Shown: in pieces, positions 1 to 6,054 of the stretch
Layout: the number at the start of each line of letters is the position of its first letter
Numbering within the stretch: the stretch's first letter is position 1
Source of the DNA: a bacterium
Lineage (GTDB): Bacteria > Krumholzibacteriota > Krumholzibacteriia > LZORAL124-64-63
Reading direction: 5' to 3'
Assembly: GCA_030591105.1 (NCBI GenBank)
Contig: JAUVBS010000073.1
Coordinates: forward strand, 1-8,220
DNA length: 8,220 bases
The notes under the pieces: model-generated
Database searches by the model: none
Told to the model about the DNA's origin: nothing
What the model saw: the letters and a program-made list of their open reading frames with translations, nothing else
Made by a program: the position numbers and the translations under genes

Positions 1-68
1 CCCTGGGGGGCGATTGGGTCGGTTGGGTGCCGGCCGATCAGATCGAGTCGGTGCGGTTGGAGCGCTGA
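1..68 (+). CDS. 3' end of an unidentified gene, possible SH3-like C-terminus (partial)
   Basis: An open frame enters from the left edge and stops at TGA 66-68. The last 21 residues include GDWVGWVPADQIESV followed by a short charged end. A G-x-W-V-G-W-V-P-A pattern followed by an acidic or aliphatic residue is typical of the last strands of bacterial SH3-type domains, for example at the end of TPR/SH3 (BatE-like) proteins. That assignment rests on very few residues and is an inference. The gene converges on queD, whose stop lies 16 bases beyond, and I see no hairpin terminator between them. The rest of the gene lies outside the window. Confidence 0.5.
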   Translation, partial: LGGDWVGWVPADQIESVRLER

Positions 69-84
69 GCATTTTCGCCAGCCG

Positions 85-462
85 TCAAGAGTCGCGGTGA
101 TAGATCGCTTCGCTGGAGTCCGTTTCGCGGACGGTGACGTCGACCAACAGCGGCAACGCCGGTGCGAGTTGATCGTAGATCCAGCGCGCCAGGATCTCCG
201 CGGTGGAATTCTCCAAACCCGGGATATCGTTGAGGCATCGGTGGTCCAACCGCTGCCTTAACGGTTCGTAGATCTCCTTGATCTCACCGTAGTCCTGGAT
301 CCAGCCCAGCTTCGCCTGGAGTTCTCCTGCCAAGCCCAGGACGACCGTGTAGGTATGGCCGTGCATCCGGCCGCACTTGTGGTTTTCCGATACATTCGGT
401 AGCCGGTGTGCGGCGTCGAAGGCGAACGATTTCGTGATGCGATAAGACACGGCTGTCCCCAT
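85..462 (-). CDS. queD: 6-carboxy-5,6,7,8-tetrahydropterin synthase QueD
   Basis: This is a cytosolic enzyme of the PTPS/QueD family that converts dihydroneopterin triphosphate to 6-carboxytetrahydropterin, an early step toward preQ0 and queuosine in tRNA. The 125-residue length fits QueD (about 120). Seen in the protein: zinc-ligand histidines H19 (AAHRLP), H34 and H36 (CGRMHGH), the catalytic cysteine C30 just before them as in QueD, the Asp-His pair D73-H74 (RLDHRCLND), and the conserved Glu E113 (VRET). The line LDHRCLNDIPGLENSTAE is close to E. coli QueD. The ATG at 462 lacks a clear ribosome site. A GTG at 450 is preceded by GGGGA with a 5-base spacing and could be the true start, removing four residues. 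No queC, queE or queF is visible nearby, so the gene stands alone here. Function is certain to family level; the start is less so. Confidence 0.95.
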   Translation of the reverse strand: MGTAVSYRITKSFAFDAAHRLPNVSENHKCGRMHGHTYTVVLGLAGELQAKLGWIQDYGEIKEIYEPLRQRLDHRCLNDIPGLENSTAEILARWIYDQLAPALPLLVDVTVRETDSSEAIYHRDS

Positions 463-704
463 GATGCGCCGGCGGCGACACTGCCGACGGCGTTCGAAAG
501 TAACGTTATCCGGTGCACCACCGCCAGCGGATCCGGACCGCTGCGCCCCCTCTCGTTACGGAAAAGCCTTAGAGACGAGTGTTGGCGGAGCGAAAAAAAG
601 CAAAAGAGAACGCCCTCGTTGCCGATGTTGTACGGTACTGGAGCATGTCTCGGCCACACCTTCATCCGGAGGGCAACGCGTTGGCTGGCGGCGAGAATAC
701 GAAC
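463..704. other. Divergent intergenic region between queD and the HDOD gene
   Basis: This stretch should contain the start signals of both divergent genes, but I find no convincing -35/-10 pair on either strand. Seen directly: an 8-base palindrome TAACGTTA at 501-508 beside TTCGAA at 493-498, and a 6-base inverted repeat CAGCGG (525-530) / CCGCTG (538-543) with a 7-base loop. An A-rich patch lies at 591-606. If the HDOD protein starts at the alternative GTG 579, the second half of this stretch is coding. Confidence 0.4.
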
Positions 705-2612
705 GTGAGTACCCTGCCGCCGCCCGACGTCGAGCAGCAGCAGAAGCATCCGAGCGACACCGTCTCTGCCGAGACTGGGCCGGATGTCGAGTCCGACATC
801 GGCACCGAACCGGTCAACCTGCCGCCATTCCGCGCCGGTGGCGAAGACCCGAGCCTGATGTCCCTCGTCCGTGCCGGCGTTGCTGAGTTAGCAAACCTGC
901 CCAAGACCAAGGACTTTCCGCCGTTCTTTGCCCGGTTGGCGGCGAAGACCGGTTTGCGGATGCTGCTGTTGAAGCGGTGGAAGTCGGGTCTACAAGTGAT
1001 CATGGAGCAGGGGGTCTCGTTGCCCGCCGAGGCGAAGCAGAAACGTGCCGACGGTCGGGCGCCGATCCCGCCCGGCGAGGACGACGTCTTCACCGCCATC
1101 GGCAAGGAAGCCTCGGTGTACGCCGGTCCGGTACCGGTCAAGCACTTTCCCCTCGATCTGACACTGCTGCTCGGACGCTCCAGCAAAGACCGACAGATCA
1201 TCATCATACCGATACCGGCGAAAAACCGCTGGAACGCCTTTGTCTACCTCGACGCCGGGCAGGCCGAAGAAAATGTGCTCGTCGCCGTGGAGATCCTCGC
1301 TCACTACGCGCTGGACCGCATGGCGCTTCTGAATCACGGTGATACCCCGCGTGAAGGTCAAGTCGCCGGTATGCTGAAGACCGAGTTGAGCCGGCGCCAA
1401 CAGAGCCAGGCGAAACGCGCTCAGTTGGCGCGGCAACCGGTAACCGACCCGTCCGGTGCCGCTGGGCCGGTGCCATCCGATCCGGCCGACACTGCGAACG
1501 ACGAAGCAGTAGACGGCGGTCCACTCGATGATGGCGTCGCGGCGGTTGCCGTTACGGACAGCACACGGTCATCGTCCGCTGCCGACCGTCCGGCACAGAA
1601 GATTTCGCCCGGCGGCCGGCCGGTACCGTCGAGTCCGGAACAAGCGGCGCGCGCCTTGGCCGCCCGCGCGGAGGCCGAGGATATCATCGCCAACTGGGAG
1701 AAGGCGGTGCTCAACCGGGGGGGCGCCGACGCCGACGCCGACAACGAGCCGATGCCGATCCCGCCCTGTCTGAATCTGGCGGCCGAAGAGGTGCTGCAAA
1801 GTAGCGGCGAATTGCCGGCGCTGCCGGAGGCTGCGTGCCACATCATGGCGGTCATCGAGGACCCGAGAACCACGGCCACGAAGTTAGAGAAGGCGGTTGC
1901 ACTCGATCAGACCCTGACAGCCAAGGTGCTCCGGATCGCCAACAGTCCGTTCTACGGGGCGGTGCGCGAGATCAAGACGGTCAGCGAGGCCATCGTCCGG
2001 CTCGGTTTCGTCACCCTCCGCAACTGGACGCTGGTCACGGCGACCAAGTCGGTTTTCATGGCACCCGGCTCGGGACTGCTGCTGCAGAGAATCTGGCGTC
2101 AGTCGGTGCTCTCTGCGATGGCGAGCCAGCTGGTGGCGCAAGCGGTCCGCCTGCACGAACCGGAAACGGTGTTCATCGGCGGGTTGATGCAGAATATCGG
2201 TCAGCTGGTGCTCGCTCGCAGCCAGCCCGAACTGTTCCAGACTGTTCTGGAGGTTTCGGCCGCGCACAATCTGCCGTACCACGAGGTGGAGCAGCGACTC
2301 ATCGGTTTCGACCACGGTGCTCTCGGCGCGTTACTCATCCGCGACTGGAACCTGAGCCGCGATCTGGAGGAAGCCGTGCGCTGGCATCACCGCGTCGACG
2401 ACGAGGCGGCGCAGAACCGGCGCCTGGCCGCGATGATCGGTTTCGGCGAGGAGATCGCCGCTTGTAGCGGTAGTGGCCAGACCCCCGACACCGATGAAGG
2501 CAAGTTGCCAGACAGTGCTGCCGCGCGCTATCTCGGCATCACCGTCCAGACCTACGCGCGGCTCACTGAACAGGCCCGCGAGTTGAGTATCGACTCGTCG
2601 CTCTTCAGCTGA
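705..2612 (+). CDS. HDOD-domain signalling protein with GAF-like N-terminal region
   Basis: Predicted cytosolic regulatory protein. Counting from the longest possible start (GTG 579, 677 aa), residues 90-255 look like a GAF-type sensor half: a helical segment, then IIIIPIPAKNRW followed by a short strand ending YLDAG. Residues 285-350 are Pro/Ala/Ser/Asp-rich and probably disordered, 353-380 form an Ala-rich helix, and 405-610 are an HDOD domain (ALDQTLTAKVLRIANSPFYG at 441-460). Where true HD phosphohydrolases have HDIG, this protein has QNIG (538-541), as expected for the non-catalytic HDOD family; a WHH motif follows at 602-604. HDOD proteins act in bacterial signalling, often with cyclic-di-GMP or two-component partners. 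I chose GTG 705 (635 aa) because GGCGAG lies 9-10 bases upstream and the 42 codons before it have a lower GC3 (about 64%) than those after (about 80%). The target is unknown. The gene ends inside tdk on the other strand. Confidence 0.85.
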   Translation: MSTLPPPDVEQQQKHPSDTVSAETGPDVESDIGTEPVNLPPFRAGGEDPSLMSLVRAGVAELANLPKTKDFPPFFARLAAKTGLRMLLLKRWKSGLQVIMEQGVSLPAEAKQKRADGRAPIPPGEDDVFTAIGKEASVYAGPVPVKHFPLDLTLLLGRSSKDRQIIIIPIPAKNRWNAFVYLDAGQAEENVLVAVEILAHYALDRMALLNHGDTPREGQVAGMLKTELSRRQQSQAKRAQLARQPVTDPSGAAGPVPSDPADTANDEAVDGGPLDDGVAAVAVTDSTRSSSAADRPAQKISPGGRPVPSSPEQAARALAARAEAEDIIANWEKAVLNRGGADADADNEPMPIPPCLNLAAEEVLQSSGELPALPEAACHIMAVIEDPRTTATKLEKAVALDQTLTAKVLRIANSPFYGAVREIKTVSEAIVRLGFVTLRNWTLVTATKSVFMAPGSGLLLQRIWRQSVLSAMASQLVAQAVRLHEPETVFIGGLMQNIGQLVLARSQPELFQTVLEVSAAHNLPYHEVEQRLIGFDHGALGALLIRDWNLSRDLEEAVRWHHRVDDEAAQNRRLAAMIGFGEEIAACSGSGQTPDTDEGKLPDSAAARYLGITVQTYARLTEQARELSIDSSLFS

Positions 2613-3228
2613 TCTCGTCGACGGTGGGTGTGGCGCTGGCCGACCGGTCGCTAGGCGGCGTGGCGCCATTTTGCGGCGGTGTGAAGTGGCGGCGGCAACG
2701 TGCTTCGTAGGTGCCGATAGCACCGACGACGATCCGGTCTCGGTTGTCGGTCAAACGCTGGGTGAAGTTGGCCGGGTCGCCACACACCATACAGATCGCC
2801 AGCTGTTTGGAGACGTACTCCGCGGTGGCCATCAGCTCGGGCATCGACCCGAACGGTTCGCCGCAGTAATCGAGATCGAGTCCGGCGACGATGACCCGTA
2901 GACGTCGGGACGCCAGCTGGTTGCACACCGAAACGATTTCCGATGTGAAGAACTGCCCTTCGTCGATGGCGACGACCTCGGTTCCCTCCTCGATCAAATC
3001 GTACACTTGACCGATCTGATCGACCGCTACGCTGGGCAGGCTCTGCTGGCTGTGCGACACGATGCTGGTTGCGTCGTAGCGTGCATCGAGGGCGTTTTTG
3101 AAGATCTGGACCCTTTGGCGGGCGATCTCGGCGCGGCGGATACGGCGTATCAGTTCTTCGCTCTTGCCGCTGAACATCGGTCCGCAGATGACCTCGATCC
3201 AGCCCGGCTTGCCACTGATGACGTGCAC
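2605..3228 (-). CDS. tdk: Thymidine kinase (class II-like)
   Basis: Cytosolic salvage enzyme that phosphorylates thymidine to dTMP with ATP. The 207-residue product shows the P-loop GPMFSGKSEEL (16-26), the Walker B/catalytic stretch IDEGQFF (88-94) with Glu90 as the likely base, AGLDLDYCGEPFGSMPEL (115-132), and the zinc-binding lasso C146-x2-C149 with C178-x2-H181 (YEARCRRHF). The opening GWIEVICGPMFSGK resembles class II enzymes of Firmicutes and Bacteroidetes more than E. coli Tdk; that is recognition, not a tree. The last 25 residues are Pro/Ser/Thr-rich and probably unstructured. The start is GTG 3228, preceded by GGAGGG at 3234-3239 with a 5-base gap. The frame stays open far upstream, but that part is antisense to btpA and is not the gene. 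The stop overlaps the HDOD gene by 8 bases. Thymidylate made here could feed the dTTP used by RfbA in the divergent operon. Confidence 0.95.
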   Translation of the reverse strand: MHVISGKPGWIEVICGPMFSGKSEELIRRIRRAEIARQRVQIFKNALDARYDATSIVSHSQQSLPSVAVDQIGQVYDLIEEGTEVVAIDEGQFFTSEIVSVCNQLASRRLRVIVAGLDLDYCGEPFGSMPELMATAEYVSKQLAICMVCGDPANFTQRLTDNRDRIVVGAIGTYEARCRRHFTPPQNGATPPSDRSASATPTVDEIS

Positions 3229-3233
3229 GAAAG

Positions 3234-3239
3234 CCCTCC
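3234..3239 (-). promoter_or_regulatory. Ribosome binding site that fixes the tdk GTG start
   Basis: The minus strand reads GGAGGG followed by five bases and then GTG at 3228. This strong site selects that GTG over the long upstream extension of the same frame. Confidence 0.8.
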
Positions 3240-3241
3240 GA

Positions 3242-3282
3242 TAGGCGGGGTGTACCCCGCTGTCCGTAGCGTAGGCGGGGTG
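3242..3282. repeat. 11-base direct repeat around its own complement, in the tdk leader
   Basis: TAGGCGGGGTG occurs exactly at 3242-3252 and 3272-3282, 30 bases apart (about three helical turns). Between them ACCCCGC (3254-3260) is complementary to part of both copies. With the near copy it makes the perfect inverted repeat GCGGGGT-GT-ACCCCGC (3245-3260). In the tdk transcript the middle segment could pair with either copy but not both. The element sits between the likely tdk promoter and its ribosome site. It could be a protein-binding operator or a switching leader; neither is shown. Confidence 0.65.
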
Positions 3283-3286
3283 CTCT

Positions 3287-3314
3287 ATTGTAATCGACCT
3301 GCCGCTGGGCGCAA
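3287..3314 (-). promoter_or_regulatory. Predicted sigma70-like promoter of tdk
   Basis: On the minus strand a good -10 box TACAAT (3292 to 3287) is preceded by TTGCGC (3314 to 3309) as a partial -35 with a 16-base spacer. The predicted start of transcription is near A3281, giving a leader of about 53 bases that begins within the distal copy of the direct repeat. The -10 is a close match (5 of 6); the -35 matches only in TTG. Confidence 0.5.
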
Positions 3315-3365
3315 GTTTCCGGAGCGGCCGGCGCGCAGTGCCGAGGCGAGCAGACCGGAAATGAA

Positions 3366-3395
3366 GTGCCAGCCGCCGCCGGTCGGCGCTATACT
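3366..3395 (+). promoter_or_regulatory. Predicted promoter of the btpA-rfbA-rfbB-B3/B4-ggt operon
   Basis: TATACT at 3390-3395 is a strong -10 match (5 of 6), with GTGCCA at 3366-3371 as a -35 (4 of 6) and an 18-base spacer. Transcription should start about 7 bases past the -10, at 3401-3403, essentially on the ATG of the first gene. No ribosome site lies between the box and that ATG. Confidence 0.5.
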
Positions 3396-3402
3396 CTGCG
3401 CC

Positions 3403-4254
3403 ATGTGGAACCGCGATACATTTGCCGCCGTGTGTGACCCGCCGGTGATCGGCATGGTGCACCTGGGCCCGCTGCCCGGGTCTCCGGCCGCGGCGCCCAT
3501 CGCCGACGTCGTTGGTTGGGCGCTGGCTGACGCCGGGGCGCTGGCCGAGGGCGGCCTGACCGCAGTGATGATCGAGAACTTCCACGACGTACCGTTTTAT
3601 CCTGACCGCGTGCCGCCGGTGACGGTCGCGGCGATGGCGATGATCGTCGCCGGCATCCAGCGGCGACAGCGTAGCCTGACCGTCGGGATCAACGTGTTGC
3701 GCAACGACGCCGAGGCGGCGCTGGGTATCGCCGCGGTGACCGGCGCGGCTTACATCCGCGTGAACGTCCATGCTGGTGCCGCCGTGACCGATCAGGGCTT
3801 GATCCAGGGCGAAGCCCACCGCACCCTGCGTCTGCGCCGTGATCTGGGGCTGGACGGTGAGGCGAGCGGCGGGGCGGGTGTCGGCATCCTGGCCGACTTA
3901 CGTGTCAAGCATGCACGCAGCCTCGGGCAACGGCCGCTGGCCGACAGTGCGCGTGATCTACGGTTGCGCGGTCTCGCCGACGCGATCATCGTTAGCGGTG
4001 AAGCGACCGGCGCGCCCACCGATCTCCAGGAGTTGGCGACCGTGCGTGAGGCACTGCCCGATTGCCCGCTGATCGTCGGCAGCGGTGTCTGTCCGGAGAA
4101 CATCGCCGACTACGCCGCGCTCGCCGACGGATTCATCGTCGGCACGGCGATCCAGGAGAACGATGATGGCCGTCGGCGCGTATCGGTGGCGCAGACCGGC
4201 CGGTTGATCGCGGCGCTGCGCGCCGCCCGCACCGACCAAAGGAGCGGACGATGA
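3403..4254 (+). CDS. BtpA/SgcQ family TIM-barrel protein
   Basis: A 283-residue protein matching the BtpA/SgcQ family in length and motifs: PVIGMVHLGPLPGSP near the N-terminus (14-28), a strand plus acidic residue at AVMIENFHDVPF (54-65), VGINVLRND (94-102), YIRVNVHAGAAVTDQG (117-132), ILADLRVKHA (162-171), DAIIVSGEATG (193-203) and a phosphate-binding-like C-terminal part LIVGSGVCPENIADY (223-237) with GFIVGTAI (243-250). The family is named for a cyanobacterial protein needed for photosystem I build-up, but it is a ribulose-phosphate-binding-type barrel found in many non-photosynthetic bacteria and its reaction is not settled. It probably binds a sugar phosphate in the cytosol. I chose ATG 3403 because family members start 10-15 residues before the VIGMVHL strand. 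An in-frame ATG at 3361 would add 14 residues and swallow the -10 box. The stop overlaps rfbA by ATGA. Confidence 0.88.
   Translation: MWNRDTFAAVCDPPVIGMVHLGPLPGSPAAAPIADVVGWALADAGALAEGGLTAVMIENFHDVPFYPDRVPPVTVAAMAMIVAGIQRRQRSLTVGINVLRNDAEAALGIAAVTGAAYIRVNVHAGAAVTDQGLIQGEAHRTLRLRRDLGLDGEASGGAGVGILADLRVKHARSLGQRPLADSARDLRLRGLADAIIVSGEATGAPTDLQELATVREALPDCPLIVGSGVCPENIADYAALADGFIVGTAIQENDDGRRRVSVAQTGRLIAALRAARTDQRSGR
4238..4244 (+). promoter_or_regulatory. Strong ribosome binding site of rfbA inside the btpA 3' end
   Basis: AAAGGAG ends 6 bases before ATG 4251. It is the best Shine-Dalgarno match in the operon and lies in the last codons of the btpA-like gene, which suggests coupled but strong translation of rfbA. 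Confidence 0.75.
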
Positions 4255-4994
4255 AAGGTGTTATTCTCGCGGGTGGCCTGGGCTCCCGCATGTTGCCTTG
4301 TACCAAGATCACCAACAAGCATTTGCTGGCGGTGTACGATCGGCCGATGATTTACTACCCGATCCAAGCGCTGGTCGGTGCCGGCATCGACGATATCCTG
4401 ATCGTCACCGGCGGCAACTTCGCCGGCCATTTTTTGCAGTTGCTGGGCAACGGCAAGGAGTTTGGTCTGAAGGAGCTGCACTACACGTACCAGGAGGGGG
4501 AGGGTGGTATCGCCGACGCGCTCAGGCTGGCGGAAGATTTCGCCGATGGCGGCCCGCTGTGTGTCATCCTGGGTGACAATATCGTCGAGCGCAGCATCGA
4601 GCCAGCGGTCGCCGCGTACGAGCAACAGCAGCAAGGTGCGCGTATCCTGCTCAAGCAAGTCCCCGATCCCCAGCGTTTCGGCTGTCCGGTGATGGCGGAC
4701 GGTCGCATCATCCGTATCGAGGAAAAGCCGGCAGTTCCGGCGACGCGATACGCGGTGACCGGGATCTATTTCTACGACGCGCTGGTCTTCGAATTCATCG
4801 GTGATCTGAAGCCGTCCGAGCGTGGCGAGCTGGAGATTTCGGACGTGAACAACCTGTACCTCGAGCGCGGCTTGCTGGAGTGGAGTGAGCTGGACGGCTG
4901 GTGGACCGATGCCGGGACGTTTACCAGCTTGCTCCATGCGAGCAATTTGATCGCCAAGGGTGGAGCGAATCTACCGGGCCCCAGCGGCCGGTAA
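4251..4994 (+). CDS. rfbA: Glucose-1-phosphate thymidylyltransferase (short form)
   Basis: Nucleotidyltransferase that joins dTTP and glucose-1-phosphate to give dTDP-glucose and pyrophosphate in the cytosol. The 247 residues match the short RmlA class (about 245, as in Bacillus anthracis) rather than the roughly 290-residue E. coli form, which has an extra C-terminal helical part. Seen: nucleotide-binding loop LAGGLGSRMLPCTKITNKHL (6-25) with Lys23 in the conserved Lys position, YDRPMIYYP (29-37), QEGEGGIADAL (81-91), LGDNIVE (107-113) with metal-ligand Asp109, EEKP (157-160), and WTDAGT (218-223) with the second metal-ligand Asp220. Start: ATG 4251 within the ATGA overlap with the gene before, with AAAGGAG at 4238-4244 ideally placed. 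Exact sugar and nucleotide specificity cannot be proved from sequence, but rfbB directly downstream supports dTDP-glucose. Confidence 0.92.
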   Translation: MKGVILAGGLGSRMLPCTKITNKHLLAVYDRPMIYYPIQALVGAGIDDILIVTGGNFAGHFLQLLGNGKEFGLKELHYTYQEGEGGIADALRLAEDFADGGPLCVILGDNIVERSIEPAVAAYEQQQQGARILLKQVPDPQRFGCPVMADGRIIRIEEKPAVPATRYAVTGIYFYDALVFEFIGDLKPSERGELEISDVNNLYLERGLLEWSELDGWWTDAGTFTSLLHASNLIAKGGANLPGPSGR

Positions 4995-5010
4995 CGGGAG
5001 CAGCAGCGCC

Positions 5011-6054
5011 ATGAACATATTGGTCACCGGAGGCGCCGGATTCATTGGGTCGAATTTCATACGGTTGGTGCTCGACGAGAGCGAACAGCGGATCGTCAAT
5101 CTCGATCTGTTGACTTACGCGGGCAACCTGGCCAACCTCGCCGGTCTGGAACAGCACCCGCGTTACCGTTTCGTGCGCGGTGATATCGGCGATCGGGCGC
5201 TGGTCGCCGGACTGTTGACCGCCGAAAAGATAGATGCCGTGGTCAACTTCGCGGCCGAGAGCCATGTCGATCGCTCCATCGACGCACCGCGCGTTTTCCT
5301 GGAGACCAACACTCTCGGTACCCAGGCGTTGCTCGAGGTGGCCGCCGACCAGCAGATCACACGTTTCGTCCAGATCAGCACCGACGAGGTGTACGGTTCC
5401 CTCGGTGCGCAGGGCCGTTTCACGGAATCCTCCCGTTTACAACCGAATTCGCCGTATGCCGCGAGCAAGGCTGCCGCCGATCTGATTTGCCGGGCTTACC
5501 ACCAGACATTCGGCCTACCGGTCATGATCACACGTTGCAGCAACAACTACGGCCCGTATCAGTTTCCCGAGAAGCTGATCCCGTTGATGATCGCCAATGC
5601 CCTCGAGCAGAAACCGCTACCGGTGTACGGCGATGGGCAGAACGTGCGCGACTGGATCTACGTCGACGATCACTGCCGGGCCATCGACCGAGTTTTGCGC
5701 AACGGTCAGCCGGGTGAGGTGTACAATATCGGTGGCCAGAGCGAGCTGCCGAACATCGAACTGGTCAAGACGTTACTCGCGCAACTCGAGAAGCCGGAGT
5801 CGTTGATCGAGTTCGTGCCGGATCGCCCTGGCCACGACCGCCGCTACGCCATCGACGCGAGCAAGATCGCGAGTGAACTGGGCTGGCAGCCGCGGGTGCG
5901 GTTCGCCGAAGGCCTCGCGCAGACGATCCGCTGGTATGTGGCAAACCGCTCGTGGTGGGAGAAGATCCGCAGCGGAGAGTATCAGGCGTACTACGAGACG
6001 ATGTACGGTGCTAGTGGGCGTCACGCGGCCGGGCCGACGCCGGAGGATTCGTGA
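5011..6054 (+). CDS. rfbB: dTDP-glucose 4,6-dehydratase
   Basis: Cytosolic NAD-dependent short-chain dehydrogenase/reductase that turns dTDP-glucose into dTDP-4-keto-6-deoxyglucose. The 347-residue protein is full length. Seen: Rossmann motif TGGAGFIGSNF (6-16), LDLLTYAGNLANL (31-43), AAESHVDRSI (81-90), the catalytic triplet T124-D125-E126 in STDEVYG, the Y149-x3-K153 pair (YAASK), NNYGPYQFPEKLIPL (178-192), GDGQNVRDWIYVDDH (207-221) and the family C-terminal block with GLAQTIRWY (301-309). Start: ATG 5011 with CGGGAG at 4995-5000 directly after the rfbA stop; the gap between the genes is 16 bases. The frame is open further upstream, but MNILVTGGAGFIG is the usual family start. It must act on the product of the preceding gene. 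rfbC and rfbD, the usual next steps to dTDP-rhamnose, are not in the window. Confidence 0.97.
   Translation: MNILVTGGAGFIGSNFIRLVLDESEQRIVNLDLLTYAGNLANLAGLEQHPRYRFVRGDIGDRALVAGLLTAEKIDAVVNFAAESHVDRSIDAPRVFLETNTLGTQALLEVAADQQITRFVQISTDEVYGSLGAQGRFTESSRLQPNSPYAASKAAADLICRAYHQTFGLPVMITRCSNNYGPYQFPEKLIPLMIANALEQKPLPVYGDGQNVRDWIYVDDHCRAIDRVLRNGQPGEVYNIGGQSELPNIELVKTLLAQLEKPESLIEFVPDRPGHDRRYAIDASKIASELGWQPRVRFAEGLAQTIRWYVANRSWWEKIRSGEYQAYYETMYGASGRHAAGPTPEDS

Noticed and set aside
525..543. CAGCGG/CCGCTG inverted repeat as terminator or operator
   Set aside because: A six-base stem with no T run is expected by chance in GC-rich DNA; mentioned only as part of the intergenic description.
2657..2673. 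Possible intrinsic terminator GGCG-TGG-CGCC followed by ATTTTG
   Set aside because: The stem is only four base pairs and the T run only four long, inside the tdk coding region; too weak to call.
3007..3402. Upstream in-frame extension of the btpA-like gene
   Set aside because: It covers the 5' part of tdk on the opposite strand and the promoter region. Family members start close to the VIGMVHL strand, so ATG 3403 is preferred.
3229..3819. Long open extension upstream of tdk on the minus strand
   Set aside because: It is in frame with tdk but runs antisense through btpA, has no family motifs, is rich in Arg/His as expected of a shadow frame, and the GTG 3228 with a strong ribosome site explains the start.
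4110..4937. 275-codon minus-strand open frame across rfbA
   Set aside because: It lies antisense to rfbA, which has every family motif; the antisense product shows no recognisable domain and is a by-product of high GC content.
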